This document shows positions 23,705-30,856 of a stretch of DNA of 30,856 nt, piece after piece. The position numbers and the translations under genes were made by a program. Source of the DNA: JADFRG01 sp964590515. GTDB lineage: Bacteria; Chloroflexota; Anaerolineae; Anaerolineales; E44-bin32. Location of the stretch: assembly GCA_964590515.1 (NCBI GenBank), contig CAZPZD010000031.1:1-30856 (forward strand), in the 5' to 3' direction. How positions within the stretch are numbered: position 1 is the stretch's first letter; each line of letters opens with the position of its first letter. The notes under the pieces were generated by a model. It had not been told where the DNA came from, searched no databases, and saw only the letters and a program-made list of their open reading frames with translations.

Positions 23705-24649
23705 TCAGTCTTTGCTTGAGCCGGCCTGCCGCTTGACAGCCGCGCGCCGCCGGCGCATCGCCCGGGCGGCGAAGTAGCCGGGGACCCCCAGGATCAGACC
23801 AATCGGCAGCACACAGATCAGCACCCATATCGCGGCATCCCCCAAGGTCCGCAGTCCCTGGATGAGGGCGGTGAAGGCATCTTTGACGGTCCCTTCCGGT
23901 CGCCAGCCGCCGATCTCCAGCGGTTGAGCCGCAACATCCGGAATCAGGTCCACCGAAATGGCGGACAGCCGGGCCGACTCAGAGAGGTACTGGATGCGTC
24001 CCTGAATGACTTCGATCTCTGCTCGAATCTGGGTCAGCTGATTGAAGACGCTCAACACGTCCTCAGTCTTGGTGGCTTCGTTCATGATGTCGAGCAGCTG
24101 CTCTTCGGCAGATTCCAAATTGCGCAGCCGCGACTCGAGGTCGGTAAATTCCTGAGTGACGTCATCGCTGGTGACATTCTCGTTCCGGACCTCAGTCGCA
24201 CCTTCCTTGATTGTCTCGAGGGCCTCATCCATCCGCTCGGAGGGAACCCGGATTGTGATCGAAGCCTGGTCGGCGGTCACGCGCGCCTCAGTTCCAAACT
24301 CCTCTCCAAAGGTCGTCTGAAAGACGCTGGAGCTCACCACAAACCCGCCCAGCTCGCGGGCCAGTGCGGCGATCTCGTTCACCGAGGTCGAGGGATCAGG
24401 AACGACCATCGACAGGTATGCATTGCTAATGACGAGCCGCTCGATGGACTCAGGCTGACTGGCGAAGTTCGAGAGTGATTCTCGGGAAAGCGCTCCCTCC
24501 GCCGGGGCACCCACGGAGTCGCCCGATGCGAACGGCGCCTCGAAACCGATCGCGGGCTCCGCGAAGCTCGGCTCCGAAGCAGGTGCCGCGCAGGCAGTCA
24601 GCAGCAAGGTGAAGCTGAGGGCGAGACCAAACTTCAGTGGCTTGACCAT
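23705..24649 (-). CDS. DUF4349-like membrane lipoprotein
   Basis: A 314-residue lipoprotein. Seen: signal peptide with lipobox LLTAC (C20), a low-complexity linker, a globular region (about 70-160) with SITIRVPSERMDEALETI, a coiled-coil (about 165-225, FTDLESRLRNLESAEEQLLDIM and IRAEIEVIQGRIQYL), a transmembrane helix near 265-290, and a short basic cytoplasmic tail. This order matches DUF4349 proteins of unknown function, which often sit in the membrane of Gram-positive-like bacteria. Good Shine-Dalgarno AAGGAG, 6 nt spacing, before ATG 24649. No neighbour suggests a pathway; it is convergent with the importer. Confidence 0.9.
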   Translation of the reverse strand: MVKPLKFGLALSFTLLLTACAAPASEPSFAEPAIGFEAPFASGDSVGAPAEGALSRESLSNFASQPESIERLVISNAYLSMVVPDPSTSVNEIAALARELGGFVVSSSVFQTTFGEEFGTEARVTADQASITIRVPSERMDEALETIKEGATEVRNENVTSDDVTQEFTDLESRLRNLESAEEQLLDIMNEATKTEDVLSVFNQLTQIRAEIEVIQGRIQYLSESARLSAISVDLIPDVAAQPLEIGGWRPEGTVKDAFTALIQGLRTLGDAAIWVLICVLPIGLILGVPGYFAARAMRRRRAAVKRQAGSSKD

Positions 24650-24687
24650 GGAACGCTCCTTAGTTGTCGGGATATCTGCCTAGAGGA

Positions 24688-24705
24688 CGCCGATCGCCCT
24701 CGGCG
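24688..24705 (-). terminator. Weak hairpin after the metallophosphoesterase gene
   Basis: CGCCGA and TCGGCG form a 6-bp stem with a 6-nt loop between the phosphoesterase stop and the DUF4349 start. The minus-strand downstream sequence is TCCTCT, not a strong T-run. Confidence 0.3.
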
Positions 24706-24743
24706 GGTTCCCGTTTGACCGCTCGGTGTCCAATCCAAGCGCG

Positions 24744-25484
24744 CTACCAGCCTGCCACCAGGCGCAGGGCCTGCCGTTCGGGCAGACCGGCCTTCAACAT
24801 CCGGAGCTGCACGTCACTAATGTCGTACGCCGCGCGTCGGGCTTCCCAACTGCGAGTTTTCATATCGAGCAAAGCGTAGGCGGCCCGGGGATCCATATCG
24901 CGCGGCTGGCCAACCGAGCCGGGATTCAAGATCATTCGCGGCGAGAGGGAGACCACCTGCTCTCCGGCCACCTGGCGGGAGAGGGCGAACGAGTCGGCCG
25001 TGCCACGCTGGAAGACCAGCGGCAAGTGCGAGTGGCCGACCAGGCAGTAGTCGGTCTGGAACTCATTGAAATTCGCATCCGCGGTCCGTGGGTCCAGGAT
25101 GTACTCCCAAACCGGTTGGCGCGGGCTGCCGTGGGCCAGGGTGAAGCCGTCGACCTGGGCGTCGCTGGGCAGGGTGCGGAGAAACTCGGCGCTCTGCTCC
25201 GAGAGTACTTCTTGAGTCCAGGCCGCCGCCGCCCGAGCATCGTGGTTGAAGCGGGTGAGCGGCGTGATTCCCAATGCGGCCTGATCGTGATTGCCGATCA
25301 GACAGACCAGCCCGGGGAGCGACCGCACGACTTCGACACACTCGTTCGGATCTGGCCCATATCCGACCACGTCGCCCAGGCACCAGACCGCCTCATAGGC
25401 AGGCAGGCGCTGCGCTGCGTCGGTGAGAACCGCATGGAGCGCCGTGAGGTTGGCATGTACATCAGAGATGACCAGGACGCGCAT
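24744..25484 (-). CDS. Metallophosphoesterase, YfcE-like
   Basis: A 246-residue cytoplasmic enzyme from ATG 25484; an ATG at 25505 would add seven residues and overlap the -10. Seen: the five calcineurin-like metal motifs: ISDVHAN (D8, H10), LGDVVGYGPDPNEC, GNHDQ, FTLAHGSPR and GHSHLP. It hydrolyses phosphoester bonds with two metal ions; the substrate cannot be inferred. A TAGAAT element on the minus strand lies 7 nt before the ATG, indicating leaderless transcription. Divergent from tsaE, with the two -10 elements about 50 bp apart. Confidence 0.94.
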   Translation of the reverse strand: MRVLVISDVHANLTALHAVLTDAAQRLPAYEAVWCLGDVVGYGPDPNECVEVVRSLPGLVCLIGNHDQAALGITPLTRFNHDARAAAAWTQEVLSEQSAEFLRTLPSDAQVDGFTLAHGSPRQPVWEYILDPRTADANFNEFQTDYCLVGHSHLPLVFQRGTADSFALSRQVAGEQVVSLSPRMILNPGSVGQPRDMDPRAAYALLDMKTRSWEARRAAYDISDVQLRMLKAGLPERQALRLVAGW

Positions 25485-25491
25485 TCGAAGG

Positions 25492-25497
25492 ATTCTA
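25492..25497 (-). promoter_or_regulatory. -10 element of the phosphoesterase gene (leaderless promoter)
   Basis: TAGAAT on the minus strand (5 of 6 matches), 7 nt before the ATG. Spacing equals that of pstB at 19353. Confidence 0.5.
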
Positions 25498-25525
25498 GTA
25501 TGCAAGCATACCCGAAGGCTAGTGC

Positions 25526-25554
25526 TTGTGAGGGGGGTACCTCGGACGTATAAT
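25526..25554 (+). promoter_or_regulatory. Promoter of the tsaE operon
   Basis: TTGTGA (25526-25531) and TATAAT (25549-25554) are spaced by 17 nt, the best complete promoter in the window. The -10 ends 13 nt before the tsaE ATG, so the leader would be about 6 nt. Confidence 0.65.
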
Positions 25555-25567
25555 CCGGCCCCTTTCG

Positions 25568-26065
25568 ATGCCGATCCTCGATGAGCGGAGCCTGGAGTTC
25601 CTGAGCCATAGTCCAGAGCAAACGGAACGCCTGGGTGTGCGCTTGGGGGAACTGGCCAGACCGGGGGATGTGTTCTGCCTGGCCGGCGACCTGGGGGCAG
25701 GCAAGACGACCCTGGCCAAGGGGATCGCCCGCGGCTGGGGGGCGCTAGACCAGGTCACCAGTCCAAGTTTCGTCCTGATCAACGAATACCGCCGGGCCGA
25801 CTCGAACCGCCTCATCCATTTGGATGCATTTCGGCTCGAGAGCCAAGCCGAAGCCGCGGCCCTGGGCCTCTCGGATTTGTTCGATGGGGTAGGGCCGGTG
25901 TTGGTGGAGTGGCCAGAGCGGCTGCAGGGGCTGCTCCCGGCCGAGCGGCTCTGGATCAGCCTGCATTGGGTCGATGAAATGCGCCGTAACTTCCGCTTCG
26001 AAGCCCACGGCCTGCATTACGAAAGACTGCTGCGGCGGTTCCGCCAGGCTGCGTTCGGAGGCTGA
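25568..26065 (+). CDS. tsaE: tRNA t6A synthesis ATPase TsaE
   Basis: A 165-residue P-loop ATPase of normal length. Seen: Walker A GDLGAGKTT (40-48), the SPSFVLINEY segment, IHLDAFRL, and the VEWPERL motif, all diagnostic of TsaE/YjeE. Known: TsaE drives turnover of the TsaBD complex that places threonylcarbamoyl on A37 of tRNAs. First gene of the tsaE-tsaB-rimI-UDG-dehydrogenase run; the next gene starts 2 bp after its stop. Confidence 0.96.
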   Translation: MPILDERSLEFLSHSPEQTERLGVRLGELARPGDVFCLAGDLGAGKTTLAKGIARGWGALDQVTSPSFVLINEYRRADSNRLIHLDAFRLESQAEAAALGLSDLFDGVGPVLVEWPERLQGLLPAERLWISLHWVDEMRRNFRFEAHGLHYERLLRRFRQAAFGG

Positions 26066-26067
26066 CG

Positions 26068-26724
26068 ATGCTGCTGGCAATTGATACGGCTTCCCGGATG
26101 CTCGGCGTTGCGCTGCATGACGGTGGCCGGGTCGTCAGTGAAAGCACCTGGTACGGGGCCGGACATCACACCACCGAGCTGGCACCGGAGGTGGCGTTGG
26201 CACTGAGCCGGGCGGACGTCGAAGCCTCGGAGTTGACTGCGGTCGCAGTCGCGCTGGGTCCCGGATCGTACACCGGACTGCGAATCGGCCTCGCGCTGGC
26301 CAAGGGCCTCAGCCTTTCACACAATCTGCAGGTAGTCGGCATCCCGACTCTCGACATCCTGGCCAAACCCCAGCCCCCGAGGGAGGGACCGATGCTGGCG
26401 GTGATGCAGGTGGGCCGCGGCCGAGTGGCGGGGGTGTGGTACAAATGGAGCCGCAAGGGTTGGTCCGCTCGGAAAGGCGCGCTCAACCTCCGGTGGGAAG
26501 AGATCCTGGCTGGACTGAAGCAGGCCACCTACATCTGCGGAGAGCTTGATCTGGAGAGCCGCGAGACCCTGCGCAAATCCGAGTTCGTCGAGCTGGCCCC
26601 GCCTGCACTGTGTGTCCGCCGCCCCAGCGTCCTGGCAGAACTGGCCTTGGAGAAAGTTGGGCAAGGGAAGCCCGAGGATCCGGGTAGGCTCGCTCCAATT
26701 TATCTCGAACCTAGCTTGGCGTGA
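26068..26724 (+). CDS. tsaB: tRNA t6A synthesis scaffold TsaB
   Basis: A 218-residue ASKHA-fold protein. Seen: N-terminal LLAIDTASRMLGVAL, the GHHTTEL segment, and the core motif LGPGSYTGLRIGLALAKGL, which identifies TsaB. The C-terminal half is divergent, as is usual. Known: TsaB dimerises with TsaD and is needed for t6A formation. TsaD is not in the window. Its stop overlaps the rimI start by 4 bp (GTGA). Confidence 0.95.
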   Translation: MLLAIDTASRMLGVALHDGGRVVSESTWYGAGHHTTELAPEVALALSRADVEASELTAVAVALGPGSYTGLRIGLALAKGLSLSHNLQVVGIPTLDILAKPQPPREGPMLAVMQVGRGRVAGVWYKWSRKGWSARKGALNLRWEEILAGLKQATYICGELDLESRETLRKSEFVELAPPALCVRRPSVLAELALEKVGQGKPEDPGRLAPIYLEPSLA

Positions 26725-27212
26725 TCGCAATTCCTGCGCAGGTCCACATCCGGGAGATGACCCTGCAGGACCTGCCGGAGGTTCTCGAGATCGACCGAGC
26801 CTCCTTCCCGGTCCCCTGGCCGGAGCGCAGTTACCGGTTTGAACTCATCGAGAATCCGGCCGCCCAGCTCTTTGTTGCGGAAAAGTCGGATGAGCCCGCA
26901 AGCCAGGTAGTCGGGTTCATCGGATATTGGCTGATCACCGACGAAGTTCACATCAGCACCTTCGCGATTCATCCAGACTACCGGATGCAGGGGATCGGTG
27001 AGCTGATGTTGGTGCGCGCCCTGCGGACCGCTCGAGCCAGAGGTGCAAGCATGGCGACTCTGGAGGTGAGGATTTCCAATGGGCCGGCGATTCATCTCTA
27101 CGAGAAGCTGGGCTTCGAGCAGGTGGGCAAGCGGGCGGGCTACTATCGAGACAACGGAGAAGACGCCCTCCTGATGACGCTGCATGGGCTCAGTGAAGGA
27201 GGGGAACAGTGA
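26721..27212 (+). CDS. rimI: N-acetyltransferase RimI-like
   Basis: A 163-residue GNAT acetyltransferase. Starts at GTG 26721 overlapping the tsaB stop. Seen: IREMTLQDLPEVLEIDRASFPVPWPERSYRFEL (RimI N-terminal pattern), the central strand VHISTFAIHPDYR, acetyl-CoA loop RMQGIGELM, and SNGPAIHLYEKLGFEQVGKRAGYYRDNGEDALLM. Known: RimI acetylates the N-terminus of ribosomal protein S18 and possibly other proteins; it is often encoded beside tsaB. It overlaps the UDG gene by 4 bp (GTGA). Confidence 0.93.
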   Translation: MIAIPAQVHIREMTLQDLPEVLEIDRASFPVPWPERSYRFELIENPAAQLFVAEKSDEPASQVVGFIGYWLITDEVHISTFAIHPDYRMQGIGELMLVRALRTARARGASMATLEVRISNGPAIHLYEKLGFEQVGKRAGYYRDNGEDALLMTLHGLSEGGEQ

Positions 27213-27826
27213 ATCCGGAGCTGGAGCTCAAGTCAGTCGCTGATCAGGTCATGGTGTGCACCGATTGCAAGCTGCACGCTTCGCGCAAGCTTGCGGTGCC
27301 CGGGGAGGGACCGGCGAAGGCCGAACTGATGTTTATCGGAGAAGGGCCTGGTTTTCACGAGAACGAGCAGGGCCGGCCGTTTGTCGGCGCGGCGGGCACC
27401 TTCCTGGAGGAGCTGCTGGCCTCGATCGGAATGAAGCGGGATCAGGTCTATATCACGAACATCGTCAAGTGCCGGCCGCCGGGCAATCGCGATCCTCAAC
27501 CCCAAGAGATCGAAGCCTGTTCGGCTTACCTGGAACGACAAATTCGAAGCATCAATCCGAAGGTCATTGTCACTCTTGGGCGATTCTCGATGGCGCGCTT
27601 CATCCCCAACGCTCGCATCTCCGCCATCCATGGCCGGACGCAGCGGATCGGGGGCCGGACGGTAGTCGCCATGTATCACCCGGCGGCCGCACTTCACCAG
27701 CCGTCGCTGCGTCGGACGATCGAGGAAGACTTCGCCCGCCTGCCGGCCCTGATCGCCAAGGCCGGCCACCCCGCGCCCACCGAGCAAGCTCCGCCGGCCA
27801 ACATCGAGCAATTGAGCCTGTTCTAA
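27209..27826 (+). CDS. Family 4 uracil-DNA glycosylase (Fe-S type) with C-terminal clamp motif
   Basis: A 205-residue DNA-repair enzyme. Starts at GTG 27209, overlapping rimI. Seen: four Cys for a 4Fe-4S cluster (C17, C20, C88, C104), motif A GEGPGFHENEQGRPFVG, the KCRPPGNRDP segment, and motif B MYHPAAALH. It removes uracil from DNA, especially after cytosine deamination. The last five residues are QLSLF (201-205), a match to the bacterial sliding-clamp-binding consensus. The stop TAA shares one base with the next ATG (TAATG), so the dehydrogenase is translationally coupled. Confidence 0.96.
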   Translation: MNPELELKSVADQVMVCTDCKLHASRKLAVPGEGPAKAELMFIGEGPGFHENEQGRPFVGAAGTFLEELLASIGMKRDQVYITNIVKCRPPGNRDPQPQEIEACSAYLERQIRSINPKVIVTLGRFSMARFIPNARISAIHGRTQRIGGRTVVAMYHPAAALHQPSLRRTIEEDFARLPALIAKAGHPAPTEQAPPANIEQLSLF

Positions 27827-29166
27827 TGGTCCGCCGCGCTGAGGAGGGGCTCCCGCCTGCAGCGAAAGAGCTGCTGCAGAAGTTCGCCAGCCGGCGCGCC
27901 ACGATCGGCGTAGTCGGCCTGGGCTACGTCGGCCTGCCGTTGGCGGTCCTCCTGGCGGAGACCGGGTACCGGGTTTTGGGGGTGGACCGCGACCCGCAGA
28001 AGGTCAGCCGAATCAATGAGGGGAACAGTTACCTGATGGACGTGCCGGCGAGCGCCCTCGCGGCGGTCGTGCAGGCGGGCAAGCTATCGGCGACCAGCTC
28101 CTATGCCGATCTGGCAGCGGCCGATGGAGTGAGCATCTGCGTGCCGACTCCGTTACGGAAGACCGGCGATCCTGACCTTTCCTATATCCTCGACGCGGCC
28201 AGCGCGCTTCAGCCGGCGCTGCACTCGCCGATGGCGATCATCCTGGAATCGACCACCTATCCGGGAACAACCCGGGAGTTGTTGCTGCCGGAGCTGGAGA
28301 GCTCGGGGCTAATAGTTGGGGAGGATTTGTTCCTGGCCTTTTCTCCCGAGCGGCTCGACCCGGCGCGCACCGACTGGACCACTCGCAATACCCCCAAGGT
28401 CATTGGCGGGATCACACCCGCCTGCACTGCGGTGGCCGGGGCCATGTACGAGCAGGCGATCGAGTCGATCGTGCGGGTCTCTTCGACCGAGGTCGCCGAG
28501 ATGACCAAGCTGCTGGAGAACACCTTCCGAGCCGTCAACATCGCCCTGGTGAATGAGATGGCCCTGATGTGTGAGCGGCTGGGACTGGACGTCTGGGAGG
28601 TGATCGAGGCGGCCGCTACCAAGCCGTTCGGATTCATGAAGTTCACCCCCGGGCCGGGACTGGGCGGCCACTGTATCCCGATTGATCCGCTCTATCTCTC
28701 CTGGAAGCTGAAGAGCGTGAAATACAATGCCCGCTTCATTGAGCTGGCCAGTGAAATCAACACCGGCATGCCCCGCTATGTCGTGCAGCGAGTACAGGAC
28801 GCGCTCAATGAGCACGGCCGAGCGCTGCGCGGCTCCCGGGTGCTGGTGATGGGGGTCGCCTTCAAAGCCGAAGTGTCCGATACTCGCGAGTCCCCCGCCC
28901 TGGACGTGATTGGACTGCTCAAAGAAAAGGGCGCCGAAGTCAGCTACTACGATCCACATGTCCCCGAGGTGCAGGACGAGGGCTGGGGGCTTCAATCGGT
29001 TGCCGATCCGCTCCAGGCGGCAAAGGTCGTGGATTGTGTGGTGATCGTCACCGATCACAGTGGGGTGGACTATCCCGGCATCGCGCAGGCCGCGGCGCTG
29101 GTGTTCGATGCGCGCAACGTCCTGGCCGGGGTGAACATCGGAGACGGCAGGATCATCCGGCTGTGA
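27826..29166 (+). CDS. UDP-sugar dehydrogenase, WbpA-like
   Basis: A 446-residue nucleotide-sugar dehydrogenase. ATG 27826 overlaps the UDG stop; a longer upstream extension in this frame runs entirely through the UDG gene and is rejected. Seen: NAD-binding GLGYVGLPLA (31-40), the CVPTPL segment, YPGTT, SPERLDP, and the catalytic Cys283 in GPGLGGHCIPIDPLYLSWK, a pattern closer to WbpA-type UDP-N-acetylglucosamine 6-dehydrogenases than to UDP-glucose dehydrogenases. It makes a uronic acid sugar nucleotide for surface polysaccharide. An epimerase and a flippase follow. Confidence 0.93.
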   Translation: MVRRAEEGLPPAAKELLQKFASRRATIGVVGLGYVGLPLAVLLAETGYRVLGVDRDPQKVSRINEGNSYLMDVPASALAAVVQAGKLSATSSYADLAAADGVSICVPTPLRKTGDPDLSYILDAASALQPALHSPMAIILESTTYPGTTRELLLPELESSGLIVGEDLFLAFSPERLDPARTDWTTRNTPKVIGGITPACTAVAGAMYEQAIESIVRVSSTEVAEMTKLLENTFRAVNIALVNEMALMCERLGLDVWEVIEAAATKPFGFMKFTPGPGLGGHCIPIDPLYLSWKLKSVKYNARFIELASEINTGMPRYVVQRVQDALNEHGRALRGSRVLVMGVAFKAEVSDTRESPALDVIGLLKEKGAEVSYYDPHVPEVQDEGWGLQSVADPLQAAKVVDCVVIVTDHSGVDYPGIAQAAALVFDARNVLAGVNIGDGRIIRL

Positions 29167-29206
29167 ACCCTTCTCAAGCCAGCGGGAACCGAACCCGTGG
29201 CAGCTG

Positions 29207-30184
29207 ATGGGGCATTACCTGGTCACCGGCGCGGCCGGGTTCATCGGATCGCGGGTGGTGGAGCTGCTGCTCGAAGCGGGCCATCAGATCCGCGGGCTGG
29301 ACGATCTCAATCCCGCGTATGACCCGCGGCTGAAAAACTACCGGCTCGCACGTCTGCGGAAGCTCCCTGGATTCGAATTCTCGCAAGTCGATATAAGCGA
29401 CCGACCGTCGCTCGCTCAGGCATGGGGTGAGCAGGTCTTCGAAGCGGTACTTAACATCGCGGCCCGAGCCGGAGTTCGGGCCAGCGTTCGCAGTCCATGG
29501 GAATATGCCCAAACCAACGTACTCGGGCTGATCAACATCTTGGAGCTGTGCAAGGAGCGGGGAGTTGCCAAGCTGGTACAGGCTTCGACCTCCAGCCTGT
29601 ATGGGGCAAACACGCCGCGTCCATTTCAGGAGGATGCCCCGATCGGTAGGCCGCTTTCGCCGTACGCCGCGACGAAAGGGGGTGCCGAGCTGCTGACCCA
29701 TGCCTACCATCACCTGCACGGGCTGGACGTCAGTGTGCTGCGATACTTCACCGTGTATGGCCCTGCTGGACGACCCGACATGAGCATCTACCGTTTTATC
29801 CAATGGATTGCCGAGGACCGGCCGCTCCGGCTGCATGGCGATGGTCAGCAGGAGCGTGACTTCACCTATGTCGACGACATCGCCCGCGGGACGGTCGCCG
29901 CACTGCGGCCGCTTGGATATGAAGTGATCAACCTGGGAAGCGACCGACCCTGGAAGCTGATGGACGCGATCCATCGGATTGAGGAGCTGTTGGGCAAGCA
30001 GGCCCGGTTGGACCCCTATCCCCCGGAGGCCGCGGATGTGCCGGGAACTTGGGCCAACATCGCCAAGGCCCGGCGGTTGTTGGATTGGGAGCCGAAGACC
30101 GAATTCGGGGCCGGCCTGGAACAGACGGTCCGCTGGTATCTGCAGGAGCGGGAGTGGGCGAAGAAGGTGGACACCGCTGACTAG
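29207..30184 (+). CDS. NAD-dependent sugar-nucleotide epimerase (UDP-uronate 4-epimerase-like)
   Basis: A 325-residue extended short-chain dehydrogenase. Seen: NAD-binding TGAAGFIGSR (7-16), DDLNPAYDPRLKNYRLARL, which resembles UDP-glucuronate 4-epimerases, AARAGVRASVRSPWEY, and the active-site Y153-AAT-K157 with SSSLYG. Later GPAGRPDMSIYRFI and ERDFTYVDD fit the same group. It likely epimerises the product of the upstream dehydrogenase, for example a UDP-GlcNAcA or UDP-GlcA type substrate. It starts 40 bp after that gene; no strong Shine-Dalgarno was seen before ATG 29207. Confidence 0.92.
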   Translation: MGHYLVTGAAGFIGSRVVELLLEAGHQIRGLDDLNPAYDPRLKNYRLARLRKLPGFEFSQVDISDRPSLAQAWGEQVFEAVLNIAARAGVRASVRSPWEYAQTNVLGLINILELCKERGVAKLVQASTSSLYGANTPRPFQEDAPIGRPLSPYAATKGGAELLTHAYHHLHGLDVSVLRYFTVYGPAGRPDMSIYRFIQWIAEDRPLRLHGDGQQERDFTYVDDIARGTVAALRPLGYEVINLGSDRPWKLMDAIHRIEELLGKQARLDPYPPEAADVPGTWANIAKARRLLDWEPKTEFGAGLEQTVRWYLQEREWAKKVDTAD

Positions 30185-30251
30185 CAGGTTGGGCCGCAAG
30201 CCGCTTGGCCCCGCGGCGACCGGGCTGCTCGGCCGGGGTCCGCTCGGCCGC

Positions 30252-30856
30252 ATGCTGCGCAACCCGCTCATGCAGCGGGTGATGCGCAACTCAGGCTACC
30301 TGTTCACCGGAAGCACCCTCTCGGCCGCGATGAGCATGCTGCAGGGAATCCTGGCGGCTCGGCTGCTGGGTGTGCAGGCTTTCGGGGTGCTGGGGATCAT
30401 CACCGTATTTGCCAGCGTGATCAATCGGCTGACCTCCTTCCGAATGAGCGAACTGGTGGTGAACTATGTCGGCGAGTTCGCTTCGAGGGATAAGCCGGCC
30501 CAGGCGGTCGCCACCATCAAGGTGGCGGCGCTGGCCGAGGCGATCAGCTCGGTGCTGGCCTTTGGGCTGATCGCGCTGCTGGCCCCCGTGGGTGCGCGCT
30601 ACCTGGCCAAAGATCCGAGCCTTGTCGGCTTGTTCACCCTCTACGGATCCATGGTGCTGGCCCACCTGGTGGTGGAGACCAGCGCCGGAGTCCTGCAGTA
30701 TCTAGACGAGTTCCGTTTGCAAGCTTGGGTCCAGGTCGGTCAGAGCGGGCTGACTCTGGCATTGATCCTCGCCGCGGTGCTGGCGAAAGCCGGGCTCAAC
30801 GCGGTCGTGTGGGCCTATCTGGTTGGAAAAGTGGCCTGGGCGATCGCCATTACCCT
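30252..30856 (+). CDS. Wzx-like polysaccharide flippase, 3' partial
   Basis: The frame is open to the right edge, giving 201 complete codons. ATG 30252 is used; an in-frame TTG at 30189 would add 21 residues. Seen: the N-terminal membrane region NSGYLFTGSTLSAAMSMLQ, ILAARLLGVQAFGVLGIITVFASVINRL, SELVVNYVGEF and further helices near 94-115, 125-145 and 157-180, matching the MOP-superfamily oligosaccharide flippases. It moves lipid-linked sugar units across the inner membrane. Together with the dehydrogenase and epimerase it marks the beginning of a surface-polysaccharide locus. Confidence 0.88.
   Translation, partial: MLRNPLMQRVMRNSGYLFTGSTLSAAMSMLQGILAARLLGVQAFGVLGIITVFASVINRLTSFRMSELVVNYVGEFASRDKPAQAVATIKVAALAEAISSVLAFGLIALLAPVGARYLAKDPSLVGLFTLYGSMVLAHLVVETSAGVLQYLDEFRLQAWVQVGQSGLTLALILAAVLAKAGLNAVVWAYLVGKVAWAIAIT

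Noticed and set aside
27256..27825. Possible N-terminal extension of the nucleotide-sugar dehydrogenase to 636 residues
   Set aside because: The added part is an out-of-frame reading of the UDG gene; the conserved NAD-binding start fits ATG 27826.
29174..30289. A 371-residue minus-strand open frame opposite the epimerase gene
   Set aside because: It is antisense to a clear epimerase and has no family motifs.
1..30856. CRISPR arrays, insertion sequences, phage genes, tRNA or rRNA genes
   Set aside because: No regularly spaced repeats, transposase or integrase motifs, or cloverleaf and rRNA-like sequences were seen by eye; a covariance-model scan would be needed to exclude a tRNA fully.

Overview
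The window looks like chromosomal DNA of a GC-rich, free-living bacterium, most likely a member of the Chloroflexota. This is an inference. It rests on an FMN riboswitch placed ahead of a RibXY-type ABC transporter, frequent GTG and TTG starts, promoter elements sitting directly on start codons, lipoproteins with P/T/S-rich linkers, and a sortase together with a surface VIT/VWA protein. No phage, transposon, CRISPR array, tRNA or rRNA gene was seen. A 100-N scaffold gap flanked by an exact 55-bp duplication shows that this is a draft, probably metagenomic, assembly.

Layout. Bases 1-2061 hold the C-terminal part of a YifB/ComM-type AAA+ ATPase and an unrecognised conserved protein. Bases 2076-4482 (minus strand) hold ygfZ, a low-molecular-weight phosphatase and a fructosamine-kinase-family protein. 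The last two form a probable protein-deglycation pair. Bases 4643-12206 form a cell-surface region: a class D-like sortase, a membrane adenylate cyclase with an extracytoplasmic sensor, two tandem paralogous membrane-anchored P/T-stalk proteins (the second broken only by the assembly gap), and a convergent secreted VIT/VWA protein. Bases 12376-14986 hold the translation cluster prfA-prmC-tsaC.

Bases 14983-20822 form a phosphate module: pstS-pstC-pstA-pstB2 plus a lipoprotein esterase on the minus strand, and a second pstB with phoU divergently on the plus strand. Bases 20841-23696 hold a promoter, an FMN riboswitch, two terminator-like hairpins and a three-gene ABC importer, probably for riboflavin. 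Next come a DUF4349-like lipoprotein and a metallophosphoesterase (minus). Then follows a tightly coupled operon tsaE-tsaB-rimI-UDG-nucleotide-sugar dehydrogenase, a sugar epimerase, and the start of a Wzx-like flippase, which opens a polysaccharide locus running off the right edge.

The signals most worth following are: (i) a recurrent GTATAAT-type -10 element only 7-13 nt from several ATG codons, implying leaderless or near-leaderless mRNAs; (ii) the riboswitch expression platform, in which an 11-nt piece of the aptamer 5' side is repeated exactly in the 3' arm of a downstream hairpin; (iii) a perfect QLSLF sliding-clamp motif at the very C-terminus of the uracil-DNA glycosylase; (iv) the sortase/cyclase/stalk-protein/VIT-VWA surface region; and (v) a pstB paralogue with an altered LSLGE signature. 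Start positions were adjusted where ribosome-binding sites, -10 elements or signal peptides favoured an internal codon.
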